Shown here one piece after another: positions 16,779 to 24,793 of a stretch of 64,000 nt of DNA (the first letter of the stretch is position 1; every line of letters starts with the position of its first letter). The stretch covers positions 1 through 64,000 of the forward strand of contig NZ_FZQR01000017.1 of the NCBI RefSeq assembly GCF_900199455.1, written 5' to 3'. A program made the position numbers and the translations under genes. This DNA is from Mesorhizobium carmichaelinearum (GTDB taxonomy: Bacteria; Pseudomonadota; Alphaproteobacteria; Rhizobiales; Rhizobiaceae). Below the pieces are notes generated by a model that saw only the letters and a list, made by a program, of their open reading frames with translations, was not told the origin of the DNA and ran no database searches.

Positions 16779-17766
16779 TCGCTCCCGCCCCTATACTGTG
16801 TAACGAGCGGCGACGCGCAAGTGAGGCGATCACGGCGGCGGTCTCGATGACTTCAGAATTGCCCAACACTGCTCGTCGAGCCGCGTCTTCGCCGGCCGCG
16901 ACGACATCGGCCGTCGACAGCCCCTCGGCGTGGCGCGCGACGTCACGCCACTCCACGCCGGCGGTCTGGAAGCCGCGCAAGCGCCGGTGCATTGCCTTTT
17001 CGATCGCTCCGGCGTCCGGCAACTCATAGGGCAGGACGAGGTCGAAACGTCTCAGCACCGCGCGGTCCAGGATCTCCGGCAGGTTGGTGGTCGCCACGAC
17101 GATCGACGGGCCGGTATTCTCATCGAGGAACTGGAGGAACGAATTGAGGATCCGCCGCGCCTCGCCGATGTCGTTTTCGGCGCCGCGGGCCGCCGCCAGC
17201 GCATCGATCTCGTCGAACAGATAAATGCCGCGCGTTGTGTGCACCGCGTCAAAGATCATACGCAGCTTCTGCGCCGTCTCGCCCATGAACTTGGTAATCA
17301 GCCCATGCAGAAGGACGGTGAACAGCGGAAACTTGAGCTCGCCGGCGAGCGCCTCGGCGGTCAACGTCTTGCCGGTCCCAGGCGGTCCAGCCAACAGCAG
17401 CCGGCGGCGGGGGCGTAGTCCCTTCTCTTCGAGCCGTTCCGTCATGCGGGTTTCGATGACGATATGGGCCAGTTCGTCCTCTAGATGCGCAGGCAGGATC
17501 AGATCGTTCAGTCGAGTCGTCGGGTAGCTCGCGCTCAAAAAACCTGCGAGATCGCCACGCGGCGCGGCGAGCGGCGTTGGCCTGGTCGCAACCTGCTTCG
17601 GCGGTTGCTGGCCGGCGTCGGCCCATTGGCGCAACTGTTCAGCCAGGCGGGAATGACCCTTCTGCTCCTCGCTTGCAGCAAGCTGCATGGCGAGATCGAA
17701 GAAGCGCTTTTCGTCGCCTTCGGCGTGGCTCTTCACGAGCCCGATGAGCTGTTGTGCCGATGCCAT
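16684..17766 (-). CDS. ietA: IetA-type AAA ATPase
   Basis: A 360-residue AAA protein: Walker A GPPGTGKT at 127-134, Walker B IYLFDEIDAL with Asp185/Glu186, sensor region VVATTNLPEILDRAVLRRFD. The N-terminal 70 residues are a separate helical segment, probably for substrate or partner binding. The ATG at 17766 (MASAQQLIGL) has GAAGG nine bases upstream, so the longer frame to 17811 is rejected. It is the first gene of the ietA-ietS pair. Its C-terminal 30 residues are basic and low-complexity and overlap the protease start, so they may be an extended tail. The ATPase is thought to control the protease; how phage or plasmid loss is sensed is unknown. Confidence 0.85.
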   Translation of the reverse strand: MASAQQLIGLVKSHAEGDEKRFFDLAMQLAASEEQKGHSRLAEQLRQWADAGQQPPKQVATRPTPLAAPRGDLAGFLSASYPTTRLNDLILPAHLEDELAHIVIETRMTERLEEKGLRPRRRLLLAGPPGTGKTLTAEALAGELKFPLFTVLLHGLITKFMGETAQKLRMIFDAVHTTRGIYLFDEIDALAAARGAENDIGEARRILNSFLQFLDENTGPSIVVATTNLPEILDRAVLRRFDLVLPYELPDAGAIEKAMHRRLRGFQTAGVEWRDVARHAEGLSTADVVAAGEDAARRAVLGNSEVIETAAVIASLARRRSLHSIGAGANAEGSPTLHSVQRRGSTRVQTKGRRVGKTSK

Positions 17767-17980
17767 AGCAAAATGACCTTCCCGAGCCCCCGCCGGACGC
17801 GACCATGGCAATCAGCGTCCACAGCAGTTTATAGACAGAACTTCTTAACAGACCAGAGCATTCGCGCAGGTGACCCGCCAGTCCACGTCTAAATTTGGTG
17901 AACTCCTGCCAGATCGGCGCTTGCTTTCGCGGGTTCACGTTTGCATGACAAATTGTCCCCATTGAGTCCACGCGGCACGG

Positions 17981-18108
17981 CTACATGATCCCCCATGCCC
18001 GGTAGCGTCCCCTGCCGGTGATCTCGCGCAGTCCGAGGTCGGCGACGAGATTGAGCGCGTCCCGTGGGCGCAGTTCCTGTGGGGTGTGGCGACCAAGACG
18101 ATTTCGAC
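17981..18108 (-). pseudogene. C-terminal fragment of a helix-turn-helix protein
   Basis: The minus frame ending at a TAG at 17981 reads LRPRDALNLVADLGLREITGRGRYRAWGIM. This strongly resembles the C-terminal end of plasmid-borne winged-helix proteins such as the RHE_PE00001/DUF1612 type or Fic-associated proteins. No start is present. It appears to be a leftover between ietA and repC. Confidence 0.4.
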
Positions 18109-18193
18109 CGACCGCTTCACAGGCCGTGTTACCCGTTTCATGCTTGGGATTTGATCTCGCTTAGGGACCTAGACTAGCGTGCTGCGGGCTACC

Positions 18194-18388
18194 TCATTGC
18201 CGGACGCGATGCAGTCGTAAGAGCTTTTCGAAAAAGTCGTCGATCCTCGGCTCAGCCCCGTTGCCGACTAGCTCGTTCGCTCCAAACCGGTAAACTTCGT
18301 ATCCGGCCAGTCGCAATTCACGGTCAGCTGACCAGACGAATGGGAGGAAACATCCGGCGCACCGCGCATATGGGTGAGCAAAGGTTAC
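18194..18388 (-). pseudogene. C-terminal fragment of an unidentified protein
   Basis: A 64-codon minus frame without a start codon reads through ADRELRLAGYEVYRFGANEL to a TGA at 18194. The pattern (charged residue, LAGYEVYRFG, then an acidic C-terminus) resembles the end of nuclease-like domains that start with a conserved Asp and Glu. It is truncated by a TGA just upstream. Identity is uncertain. Confidence 0.35.
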
Positions 18389-18507
18389 ACTTCAACAACA
18401 TGCCGTAGGCTACCAGACTTGTTGTCTTGGTGCACTGAAGCTTGCGTGCCTGATGCGATCGCTGAAATGCTTTGAGCCAGGTGCAAAGCGACAGGGATTG
18501 GCGATCG

Positions 18508-19713
18508 TCATCCCGTCATCCTCGCCGTCGCGCCGTTCGCCTTGAGCGCCGCCATCAGCATCGGCCCGACGGAGAACTGCCCTGCCGTCGCCTTTTCGGT
18601 CAATACCCGCAAATAGCCGCCGGCCGAGTTGATGTGCTGCGCCCTTTGCAGAATACAGGCAATCACGATCGCCGCGATCTCTTGGCCCATCACATGGCAA
18701 GCCTCCTCATACGCTGACGGCGAAACGCCCAGATATCCCCTCACCTGGGCGGCGGTAATCATGAGATCGCGCCAATTGCCGATCCCATCGACGGCATAAT
18801 CCGCAATTTCGGGGCAGGCCTTCAGCACCATCCCCAGCGGGTATGTTTTCGGCGCCTCTGCGGTTCTCGTCCTGGGCTCGGCCGTCGCCCCGCTTTTTTC
18901 TAGAGCAGGTTCAAATTCAAAAATAGAGTCGGTATTTGAATCAGATTGCTGCCGCTCGTTTTGAGAGTCATTGCCGCTCGGATTCGTGGATTTCATATGG
19001 ATTTCCAGCAGCTTATCCACATCATCACGCAAGGCGGCCAGGTCGGCAACGATAGGCTCGAGCTCGGCAATGCAAGCTCGGCGCGGAATTGCCTCCACAA
19101 CGCGGCGGAAACGCTTCCACAGGCCTCCCCAGTCGCCTGGGACATCTTCGTCAAGGGCCGCCTCTATCAGCTTGTGGATGTCACGGCGGTGCAAGGTGAT
19201 CCGCTCGCGCATTAGCCTGAGCGCCCGGTTGTTGGCACGCACACGCTCGGCCGCCGCCTCGAACTCGTAAGCACGGGCCAGCAGCGGCGCCAGGGAGAAG
19301 CCGAATGCTTCCTCGATCTCCCCTCCCCTGCCCTTACGGGCGTAACGCTTGCCGTTCGGGCTATCCCGACGGATGATCAGCCCGCAGTCAACAAGAGCCG
19401 CCAGGTGCCGCCTGACTGTGGGCTCGGGCATTCCGTGCGCCCTGAGCGACAGCTGTGCGTTCGAGGGAAAAACGATGAGGTCGTTTTCCTCACTCAATTC
19501 GCTGTCAGGATAGAATGACAGCAACGCATTCAGCACGGCCAAAGCGCGATCGCCGATGCCGACGATGCTCTTACCCTCGCACAGGTTGCGGTAAATCTGC
19601 CACTTGTCGACGACCCTGCCCTTGGGGATTTCACGTGAATCGTTTTGCGCTGCCAGCATGGCAAGCGACATCGGCCGCCGCCCAAAGGGCGTCGTTGCAA
19701 TACCCGTCTCCAT
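18508..19713 (-). CDS. repC: Plasmid replication initiator RepC
   Basis: A 401-residue RepC protein with the usual N-terminus (PFGRRPMSLAMLAAQ), the winged-helix DNA-binding half (IVFPSNAQLSLRAHGMPEPTVRRHLAALVDCGLI) and the conserved C-terminal block (EEACHVMGQEIAAIVIACILQRAQHINSAGGYLRVLTEKA). RepC is the initiator and in this plasmid class the replication origin lies inside its own gene. ATG at 19713 with a GAGGGTGAAAG upstream. It follows repB after 153 bases that encode the antisense RNA. This is the last gene of the repABC operon. Confidence 0.97.
   Translation of the reverse strand: METGIATTPFGRRPMSLAMLAAQNDSREIPKGRVVDKWQIYRNLCEGKSIVGIGDRALAVLNALLSFYPDSELSEENDLIVFPSNAQLSLRAHGMPEPTVRRHLAALVDCGLIIRRDSPNGKRYARKGRGGEIEEAFGFSLAPLLARAYEFEAAAERVRANNRALRLMRERITLHRRDIHKLIEAALDEDVPGDWGGLWKRFRRVVEAIPRRACIAELEPIVADLAALRDDVDKLLEIHMKSTNPSGNDSQNERQQSDSNTDSIFEFEPALEKSGATAEPRTRTAEAPKTYPLGMVLKACPEIADYAVDGIGNWRDLMITAAQVRGYLGVSPSAYEEACHVMGQEIAAIVIACILQRAQHINSAGGYLRVLTEKATAGQFSVGPMLMAALKANGATARMTG
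18893..18966. other. Probable oriV: AT-rich segment inside repC
   Basis: In a GC-rich gene this segment is clearly AT-rich, with TTCAAATTCAAAAATAGA and TATTTGAATCAGA. repABC origins have been located in an AT-rich region within repC, so this is the natural candidate. The placement is inferred from composition only. Confidence 0.5.
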
Positions 19714-19771
19714 TTTCTTTCACCCTCTATCAGGCAAAAGAAATCTGCTCGCCAAAACGGCGCCACGACTC

Positions 19772-19800
19772 TTGACAGTGATTCGGGGAAATGCGATTCT
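19772..19800 (+). promoter_or_regulatory. Promoter of the repABC antisense RNA
   Basis: A perfect -35 TTGACA (19772-19777) is followed after 17 bases by GATTCT (19795-19800), on the strand opposite to repABC, in the repB-repC gap where this plasmid class places its antisense RNA promoter. Confidence 0.6.
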
Positions 19801-19806
19801 CAGCTT

Positions 19807-19860
19807 GCGACAGACGAGAAGGGCTTCCGCGACGGTGACGTTCGGGGGCCTTTTTCTTTT
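19807..19860 (+). ncRNA. IncA-type counter-transcribed RNA controlling repC
   Basis: The repB-repC gap carries, on the antisense strand, a promoter followed about 45 bases later by a hairpin GGCTTCCG...CGGGGGCC (with G-U pairs) and TTTTTCTTTT. This predicts an RNA of about 55 nt, the size known for repABC incA RNAs, which block repC expression and set copy number and incompatibility. Exact ends are predicted. Confidence 0.65.
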
Positions 19861-19866
19861 GCGGTT

Positions 19867-20853
19867 TCAGTCTCCTGTTGATGTTTTCTCCGACTTTCTG
19901 AACGCCTCATAAAGGTTGCCCAGATTATCGGAAATCCACGTCCCAAAGCGGCTGCCATTCATCTCCTTCACGGCGATCGTGACGGCCTTGCCTGCCTTCT
20001 TGACGCTGACGCTGACTGATTTGTCCTCGGGGACCCAGGATTGTGCTTGGGACTTCACAGCTACCTTGCGAACCGGCTTCCCCTTCGCGTTCAGCGCTGC
20101 TAGCAACCTTTCGAAGCGTTCGTTGCTTTCCAACTCACCGAATTCTGGTCCGGACAAGATTGCATTAACGATTTCAGATTTCTTGCCGGCGAGCAGAGAC
20201 AGCTCCACCCACCGCTCGCGGCCAACAGACGTAGCTGATCCAATCTTGCCGATCACAGATGCCGGAATTCTTGTGGCAACCGATACCATCTTCGAGACCG
20301 CAGCGGCGTTCGAGGCCAGTGCTGACGAGATCACGTCTCTGTCGTACCCCAAATCCTCAAGACGCTTTGCGAACATGGCCTTCTCGATGAAACTGAGATT
20401 TGCCCGAGCGGAATTCTCCTGGCCCTGGGCAATTACATGGGTCTTGTCGTCGATCTCCTTGACGACCGCCCTCACCTTCCGTCCCAGTTCGCGGGCGACT
20501 CGGACTCTGCGATGGCCAAAGACGATCATATAGCGGCCGTTGGAGCCCGGATGCGGACGGACAAGTATGGGAGAGTCCTGCCCCCTCTCCCGAATCGCTG
20601 CCAGGAGCTCTTGGTATTGTTCCTCGTCGTCGTCCATGCGGTCGGAAACGAACGACCCGTCGACGGCGCTTGGGTCGAGTTCGACGACATGCTCCCCCTC
20701 AAGATACGCATCCGCTTGCTTTGCCAACTCGTTGACCGAGCGGATCATGGATTTTGACGCGCCGCGGATCGGATATGCCGCAGTGGAGGCAGATGACGCC
20801 TGGTCGCCGGTCTCCGCTTCTACGAGGCCTGCAAGAAGATTCTTACGTGCCAT
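19867..20853 (-). CDS. repB: Plasmid partition protein RepB
   Basis: A 328-residue ParB-family protein: ParB-like motif RYMIVFGHRRVRVARELG, ENSARANLSFIEKAMFA box, then a helix-turn-helix region and a C-terminal dimerisation part. It binds the parS palindromes and works with RepA to segregate the plasmid and autoregulate the operon. ATG at 20853 with a perfect GGAGG five bases upstream. A parS-like palindrome (20907-20922) lies in the repA-repB gap. Confidence 0.97.
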   Translation of the reverse strand: MARKNLLAGLVEAETGDQASSASTAAYPIRGASKSMIRSVNELAKQADAYLEGEHVVELDPSAVDGSFVSDRMDDDEEQYQELLAAIRERGQDSPILVRPHPGSNGRYMIVFGHRRVRVARELGRKVRAVVKEIDDKTHVIAQGQENSARANLSFIEKAMFAKRLEDLGYDRDVISSALASNAAAVSKMVSVATRIPASVIGKIGSATSVGRERWVELSLLAGKKSEIVNAILSGPEFGELESNERFERLLAALNAKGKPVRKVAVKSQAQSWVPEDKSVSVSVKKAGKAVTIAVKEMNGSRFGTWISDNLGNLYEAFRKSEKTSTGD

Positions 20854-20906
20854 ATTTACCTCCAGATAGCGCGTAGTCCATTGAATGCATTGGCAAAATA
20901 TCCACT

Positions 20907-20922
20907 TTTGTCAGCAGACAAA
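20907..20922. other. parS-like palindrome in the repA-repB gap
   Basis: TTTGTCAGCAGACAAA, a near-perfect 16-bp palindrome ending two bases before the repA stop. It matches the copy upstream of repA (22303-22318) in all but two inner positions and fits the rhizobial repABC parS pattern with a central GC. It is probably bound by RepB. Confidence 0.75.
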
Positions 20923-20923
20923 G

Positions 20924-22132
20924 TCAACGCCCCCATGCGTCATGAATCAGATCTACGATTTCGCCATTTACGACGTCCAAGGCTTCCATTGCCCGCTCAT
21001 ATGTTGAACGAGTCATCGCATTCTTTTCGACTTCGTAGAGGGTCTGCTTGGTAATCCCCGCATCGGAAATCGCCGTTGATTTCAGCATCTGGTTCTTGAG
21101 GATGAATTCGCCGAACAGCGTATGCAGGAACGCCACCATCTGCGCTTGCGGCTGATCCGTCGGCTCGAAACGGGTAACAAGATAGCGATACCACTCCAAA
21201 TTCACCTCGGCGCCGGCCGCTCTGATCGGCTCCAGGATGTTCCCGAGCATCAGCAGAAACTGGCCCATGCTCATAACATCGAGCATCTGCGGATGGATCG
21301 TGATCAACACTGAGGTGGCCGCGGTCAGTGCGGTGATCGTCAGGTAGCCAAGCTGCGGCGGACAATCGATGACTATGACATCGTAGCGATCATCGACCTC
21401 CATCAATGCCTTCGAGATGCGCGTAAAAAACGCCCTGCCCACGTTCGAAGACTTGTCCGTCATTGCCAGAGGCGTGTCGTATTCGAATTCCTGCAGCTCT
21501 AGGTTCGCAGGGACGATATCCAAGCCCGGGAAATTCGTCGGCTTGATGATTTCCGAGAGAGGCACCTTCTCGTCGTCATAACGAATCGCATCATAAAGCG
21601 ATTTCGTGTGGTCGAGTTCAGGTTGGAACCCATACAACGAAGAAAGCGACGCCTGCGGATCGAGATCGACAGCAAGGACACGGTGCCCGGTAAGCGCAAG
21701 ATATTGGGCGAGGTGGGCAGCGGTAGTGGTCTTTCCGCTGCCACCCTTGAAATTGACCACAGCTAAAATCTGAAGTCTCTCGCTCGGCCGCCGATGGGGA
21801 ACATACATGCGGGCGTCAGATCGCCCGTACTGGTCGAGATACTGGCGCAGCTCAAGCATCTGTTCAGCACTGTACGAGCGCCTGCCCGACGTCGAGGTTT
21901 CAGGCACCGGTCCCTTTCCTTCCAGATGCAGTTTCTTCAGATGGCTCTGGGAAACCCCCAGATAGGTCGCAACCTCCGCCAGCGAGAACGAACGAAGACT
22001 CTTCTTTGCGTGGGGAGGGAAGCGCTGCATCGAAAGCAGGTGCAATTTCTTCGATATCTGGTCGCCCTGATCGAGGATGCTTTTCTCGAACAGCAGCGGG
22101 ACTTTAATAGGAACGGGCGAACTCACGTTCAT
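20924..22132 (-). CDS. repA: Plasmid partition ATPase RepA
   Basis: A 402-residue ParA-family ATPase with an N-terminal helix-turn-helix (FSLAEVATYLGVSQSHLKKLH, about residues 49-69), a deviant Walker A motif KGGSGKT at 129-135 and the Walker A' region (VDLDPQASLSSLYG). The chosen ATG at 22132 follows GAGGG; the frame extends upstream only to a TTG at 22168. RepA positions the plasmid with RepB and represses its own promoter. First gene of repABC. Confidence 0.97.
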   Translation of the reverse strand: MNVSSPVPIKVPLLFEKSILDQGDQISKKLHLLSMQRFPPHAKKSLRSFSLAEVATYLGVSQSHLKKLHLEGKGPVPETSTSGRRSYSAEQMLELRQYLDQYGRSDARMYVPHRRPSERLQILAVVNFKGGSGKTTTAAHLAQYLALTGHRVLAVDLDPQASLSSLYGFQPELDHTKSLYDAIRYDDEKVPLSEIIKPTNFPGLDIVPANLELQEFEYDTPLAMTDKSSNVGRAFFTRISKALMEVDDRYDVIVIDCPPQLGYLTITALTAATSVLITIHPQMLDVMSMGQFLLMLGNILEPIRAAGAEVNLEWYRYLVTRFEPTDQPQAQMVAFLHTLFGEFILKNQMLKSTAISDAGITKQTLYEVEKNAMTRSTYERAMEALDVVNGEIVDLIHDAWGR

Positions 22133-22186
22133 TCGATAGATGCCCTCTAAAAACGATTTTTGACGCAAAGGCGCTAAGCAACCGTC

Positions 22187-22214
22187 ATTATGTCCGATTC
22201 GTTCGCCCGGGCAA
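22187..22214 (-). promoter_or_regulatory. Candidate repABC promoter
   Basis: On the minus strand a -35 TTGCCC (22209-22214) and a -10 CATAAT (22187-22192) are separated by 16 bases, about 55 bases before the repA start. A RepA/RepB-regulated promoter is expected here. Confidence 0.45.
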
Positions 22215-22302
22215 GAAATTTAAAGTTAACAAAAGCTTAATGGTCTCGGGATAGAATCACCGAATGATTCATACAACTGAATATGCTAGACAATTCGGCG
22301 AT

Positions 22303-22318
22303 TTTGTCTGCGGACAAA
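22303..22318. other. parS-like palindrome upstream of repA
   Basis: TTTGTCTGCGGACAAA with perfect 6-bp arms around TGCG. It is the second copy of the palindrome at 20907-20922. Position upstream of the repABC promoter suits both a partition site and a role in operon control. Confidence 0.75.
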
Positions 22319-22756
22319 TGCTGCTTACCCAAGCGTCACGCAGCAGTTCTTAGCGGTTTACCTGGCGACCTGCACCGCCGCCTGAGCGTGGCAAGTGGTC
22401 GTGACATTGAGCTTCTGACGAATAGCTGCAGATGAAAATCGCCGGAAGCTGACCCGACATTGCAAATTGACCATGTCATCTTCCGTCTCCCTTGAAAGAA
22501 GCTAAGCCACGCGTTTCAGCTGATAGCGCGGAGGAGAGAAGGCAGCGCTCGCTAGTTCTTCGTCGCCATCACGATAAAAGCCAAGCATCAGGACGGAATG
22601 GTGGGGACGATTTCGCTCACCAGACGAAATGTGAATAGCGGTCGTCTTCCCGATCCGTCGAAGATGGTTCCCGAACAGATGCCAAGTCGCGTCTCGGTGA
22701 GACCGCTTCGACGAAAGCGCTGTCGCTTTACTTCCCGCTTCCAATCGAGACGCTAA
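22319..22756. other. Stretch upstream of repABC without a confident gene
   Basis: The only notable frame is minus 22502-22744 (80 codons, TTG start), ending HHSVLMLGFYRDGDEELASAAFSPPRYQLKRVA. That ending looks protein-like and may be the tail of a lost gene, but no family was recognised and no ribosome-binding site is present. The rest (22319-22501) shows nothing recognisable. Confidence 0.3.
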
Positions 22757-23750
22757 CTACCTTCTCCAGCGACATAGAGGGGAGTCTTTCAGAGCGCGGA
22801 TGCTCTTGGTGAGATTGGCTCGAAAACGGCCACGCTGTCTCTGATACTTGCGTGTCATCACCGTCGAGGCGTGGCCAAGCTGCTTCCTCACATAGCGTTC
22901 ATCAACTCGGCGGAGGACGCGAGGCCTGCGCCAGAAGACCTTTGGCCGCGCTCCGAAAGATCCCGCGCACACCGGCGGCAAGGCCGCGCGTTTGACCAGC
23001 CGCGCCACCTGCTGACCGTTCAGCCGATCGGCTCCCAACACTTTGCCCTGACCGGTGACGCGGCGGGAGGGGCCATGCGCAATACGGGCCAGCTTCAGCC
23101 AAGCCTACAGGGCGACGACCGGGCAGGCGGCGTCGGACGAGCCGCGACCAATTTCGACCTCGCGCCAGCCGGTCTTGCCCGCAACCAGCACGCCCATGTC
23201 TGGAAAGAATTCAATCGAGCGCGGCCGTCCTCGGTTTGATCGCCCGCAACATCAAGGCCGACGATTTCGGAGCGGCGCAGCCACCGGCGAAGCCCAAAAG
23301 CAGCATGGCGCGGTCGCGCAGACCGCGCAGTGTGACGTGGTCGAGTGTTTCCTGCACGGCGAGAACATCCTCGCGCAGGATGGCTTCCCTTTGACGGGGC
23401 GGGGAGGCGTGTTTGTTACGGATGCCGACGAGCACGGTGGCGATGCCCGGTCGTTCCGGTCGAGCGGTTGACCGCGTGGTGTATAGTTCCAGGTCAGCGA
23501 CGACACAGGCGGCGCTCGATGGACGACACCGACTTGTTGTTGTTTGCCGATCCCGAGGCCTAGGGCCGTGATGTAGACGCCGACGATTTGTGGGTCCGGC
23601 GGCTGCGGATCAAACGACTGACGCCGGCAGCAGGCGCAAAAATGCCTCCCGTCGGCGGCATAGGCGCGACGGGTGTTTGCCGAACTTGCTGCCTCGACAT
23701 AATCGCGCGCACGGTCGGCTTGATCCACGTGCCTGCTAGGGCGGTGGCAA
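22757..23750 (-). pseudogene. Decayed second copy of the tyrosine recombinase
   Basis: Pieces in different frames match the intact recombinase at 24794-25987: RARDYVEAASSANTRRAYAAD near 23650-23720, LTWNYTPRGQPLDRNDR near 23440-23490, GLRDRAMLLLGFAGG near 23270-23330, and the C-terminal catalytic end QLGHASTVMTRKYQRQRGRF near 22800-22880. Several frameshifts and a damaged HxxR region make it non-functional. It lies in the same orientation as the intact copy, with the Xre-RES pair between them. Confidence 0.85.
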
Positions 23751-23795
23751 CAGCCTAAATTGTTTGTCCCTGAGCTTGAAAGCTGTCGAGAAGTG

Positions 23796-23833
23796 CCATA
23801 TCTTTTGCACAAGAAATATGACTCTCGATATGG
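23796..23833 (+). promoter_or_regulatory. Promoter/operator of the Xre-RES pair
   Basis: A perfect inverted repeat CCATATC (23796-23802) / GATATGG (23827-23833) brackets a TTGCAC -35 (23805-23810); the second arm coincides with the -10 position (TATGGT, 23829-23834). Binding of the antitoxin to this repeat would close the promoter, the usual autoregulation of such pairs. Confidence 0.5.
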
Positions 23834-23846
23834 TAGGGTGAATACC

Positions 23847-24236
23847 GTGGCCCATGCACTCAAGATCCCAGAGCAGAACGGACCTCTCATCTTGTCCTAC
23901 ATGGACCGGAATGGGAAGATTGCGATCGAGCAGGTCGCGGACGGTTTTGGCATGTCCAAAGGCCAGTTAGCCCAGACTGCCGGTCTTGCGCGCGAGACCC
24001 TTTACCGGTCAGAGCGTAGCGCCACGGTAAAGACCCAGGGGCGTCTGCGGGAAATGCTCGAGATCATCAGCCGCGTAACGGATTGGGCGGGTGGCAAGGA
24101 GCAGGCGATGGCTTGGTATCGGGCTCAGCCACTTCCAGCGTTTGGGGGACGCACCGCTGAGGCGCTGGTGAAGGACGGCAAGGCCGCAGCGGTCCGTGAT
24201 TATCTCGATCACATGGCCGTTGGCGGGTTTGCGTGA
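23847..24236 (+). CDS. Xre-type antitoxin of a RES toxin pair
   Basis: About 129 residues: an N-terminal Xre-like DNA-binding region (IAIEQVADGFGMSKGQLAQTAGLARETLYRSE), then the antitoxin C-terminal domain of the MbcA/ParS type (VTDWAGGKEQAMAWYRAQPLPAFGGRTAEALVKDGKAAAVRDYLDHMAVGGFA). The C-terminal domain binds and blocks the RES toxin. The start is a GTG at 23847 with AGGG eight bases upstream; GTG at 23838 is an alternative. The stop overlaps the toxin start (GTGA). Confidence 0.85.
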   Translation: MAHALKIPEQNGPLILSYMDRNGKIAIEQVADGFGMSKGQLAQTAGLARETLYRSERSATVKTQGRLREMLEIISRVTDWAGGKEQAMAWYRAQPLPAFGGRTAEALVKDGKAAAVRDYLDHMAVGGFA

Positions 24237-24751
24237 GGGTCGTCAGAACCTGCTACCGCGCACACGACCCACGTTGGGCATTCAAGCCGACTTCCGGCGA
24301 AGGAGCGGCGATCCGAGGCGCCCGATTCAATCCCAAAGGCGTGCCGGCACTCTATCTGGCACTGACCATCATGACTGCGATCAAGGAAGCCAACCAGGGC
24401 TTCGCACAGCGGATCGATCCGTGCGTGCTTTGCTCCTATGAGATTGATTGTGACGACATCGCGGATCTGACAACGCAAGAGGGGAGGGGAGAGTTTTCTG
24501 TGACGCTCGAAGAGATGGCCTGCGCCTGGGCAACTGCTCTCAGCGACGGAGAGCGCCCGGCGTCCTGGTCCATCTACGACCGGTTGCGACCTCGAAATAT
24601 TGCCGGCATTGTGGTCCCAAGTTTCGCGCCGAGCGCCGAGATGGAGGATCGCAACCTGGTCCTTTGGGACTGGGGTCCGGATCTGCCGCACAAGGTAACT
24701 GTATTCGACCCGAGCGGCCGGTTGCCGAAGGACCAGCTATCCTGGCGATAA
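24233..24751 (+). CDS. RES-domain toxin (NAD+-degrading type)
   Basis: A 172-residue RES domain protein (YRAHDPRWAFKPTSGEGAAIRGARFNPKGVPALYLAL, then IKEANQGF and the later Ser region). Known family members cleave or phosphorolyse NAD+ and are neutralised by the preceding Xre antitoxin. The GTG start overlaps the antitoxin stop by four bases, so translation is coupled. The pair most likely serves plasmid maintenance or growth arrest. The conserved Arg and Glu positions appear present. Confidence 0.9.
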   Translation: MRVVRTCYRAHDPRWAFKPTSGEGAAIRGARFNPKGVPALYLALTIMTAIKEANQGFAQRIDPCVLCSYEIDCDDIADLTTQEGRGEFSVTLEEMACAWATALSDGERPASWSIYDRLRPRNIAGIVVPSFAPSAEMEDRNLVLWDWGPDLPHKVTVFDPSGRLPKDQLSWR

Positions 24752-24793
24752 CGCATTCTCGGCATCCGAAGGGCAGGGGAGGGCGCTTGCGGC

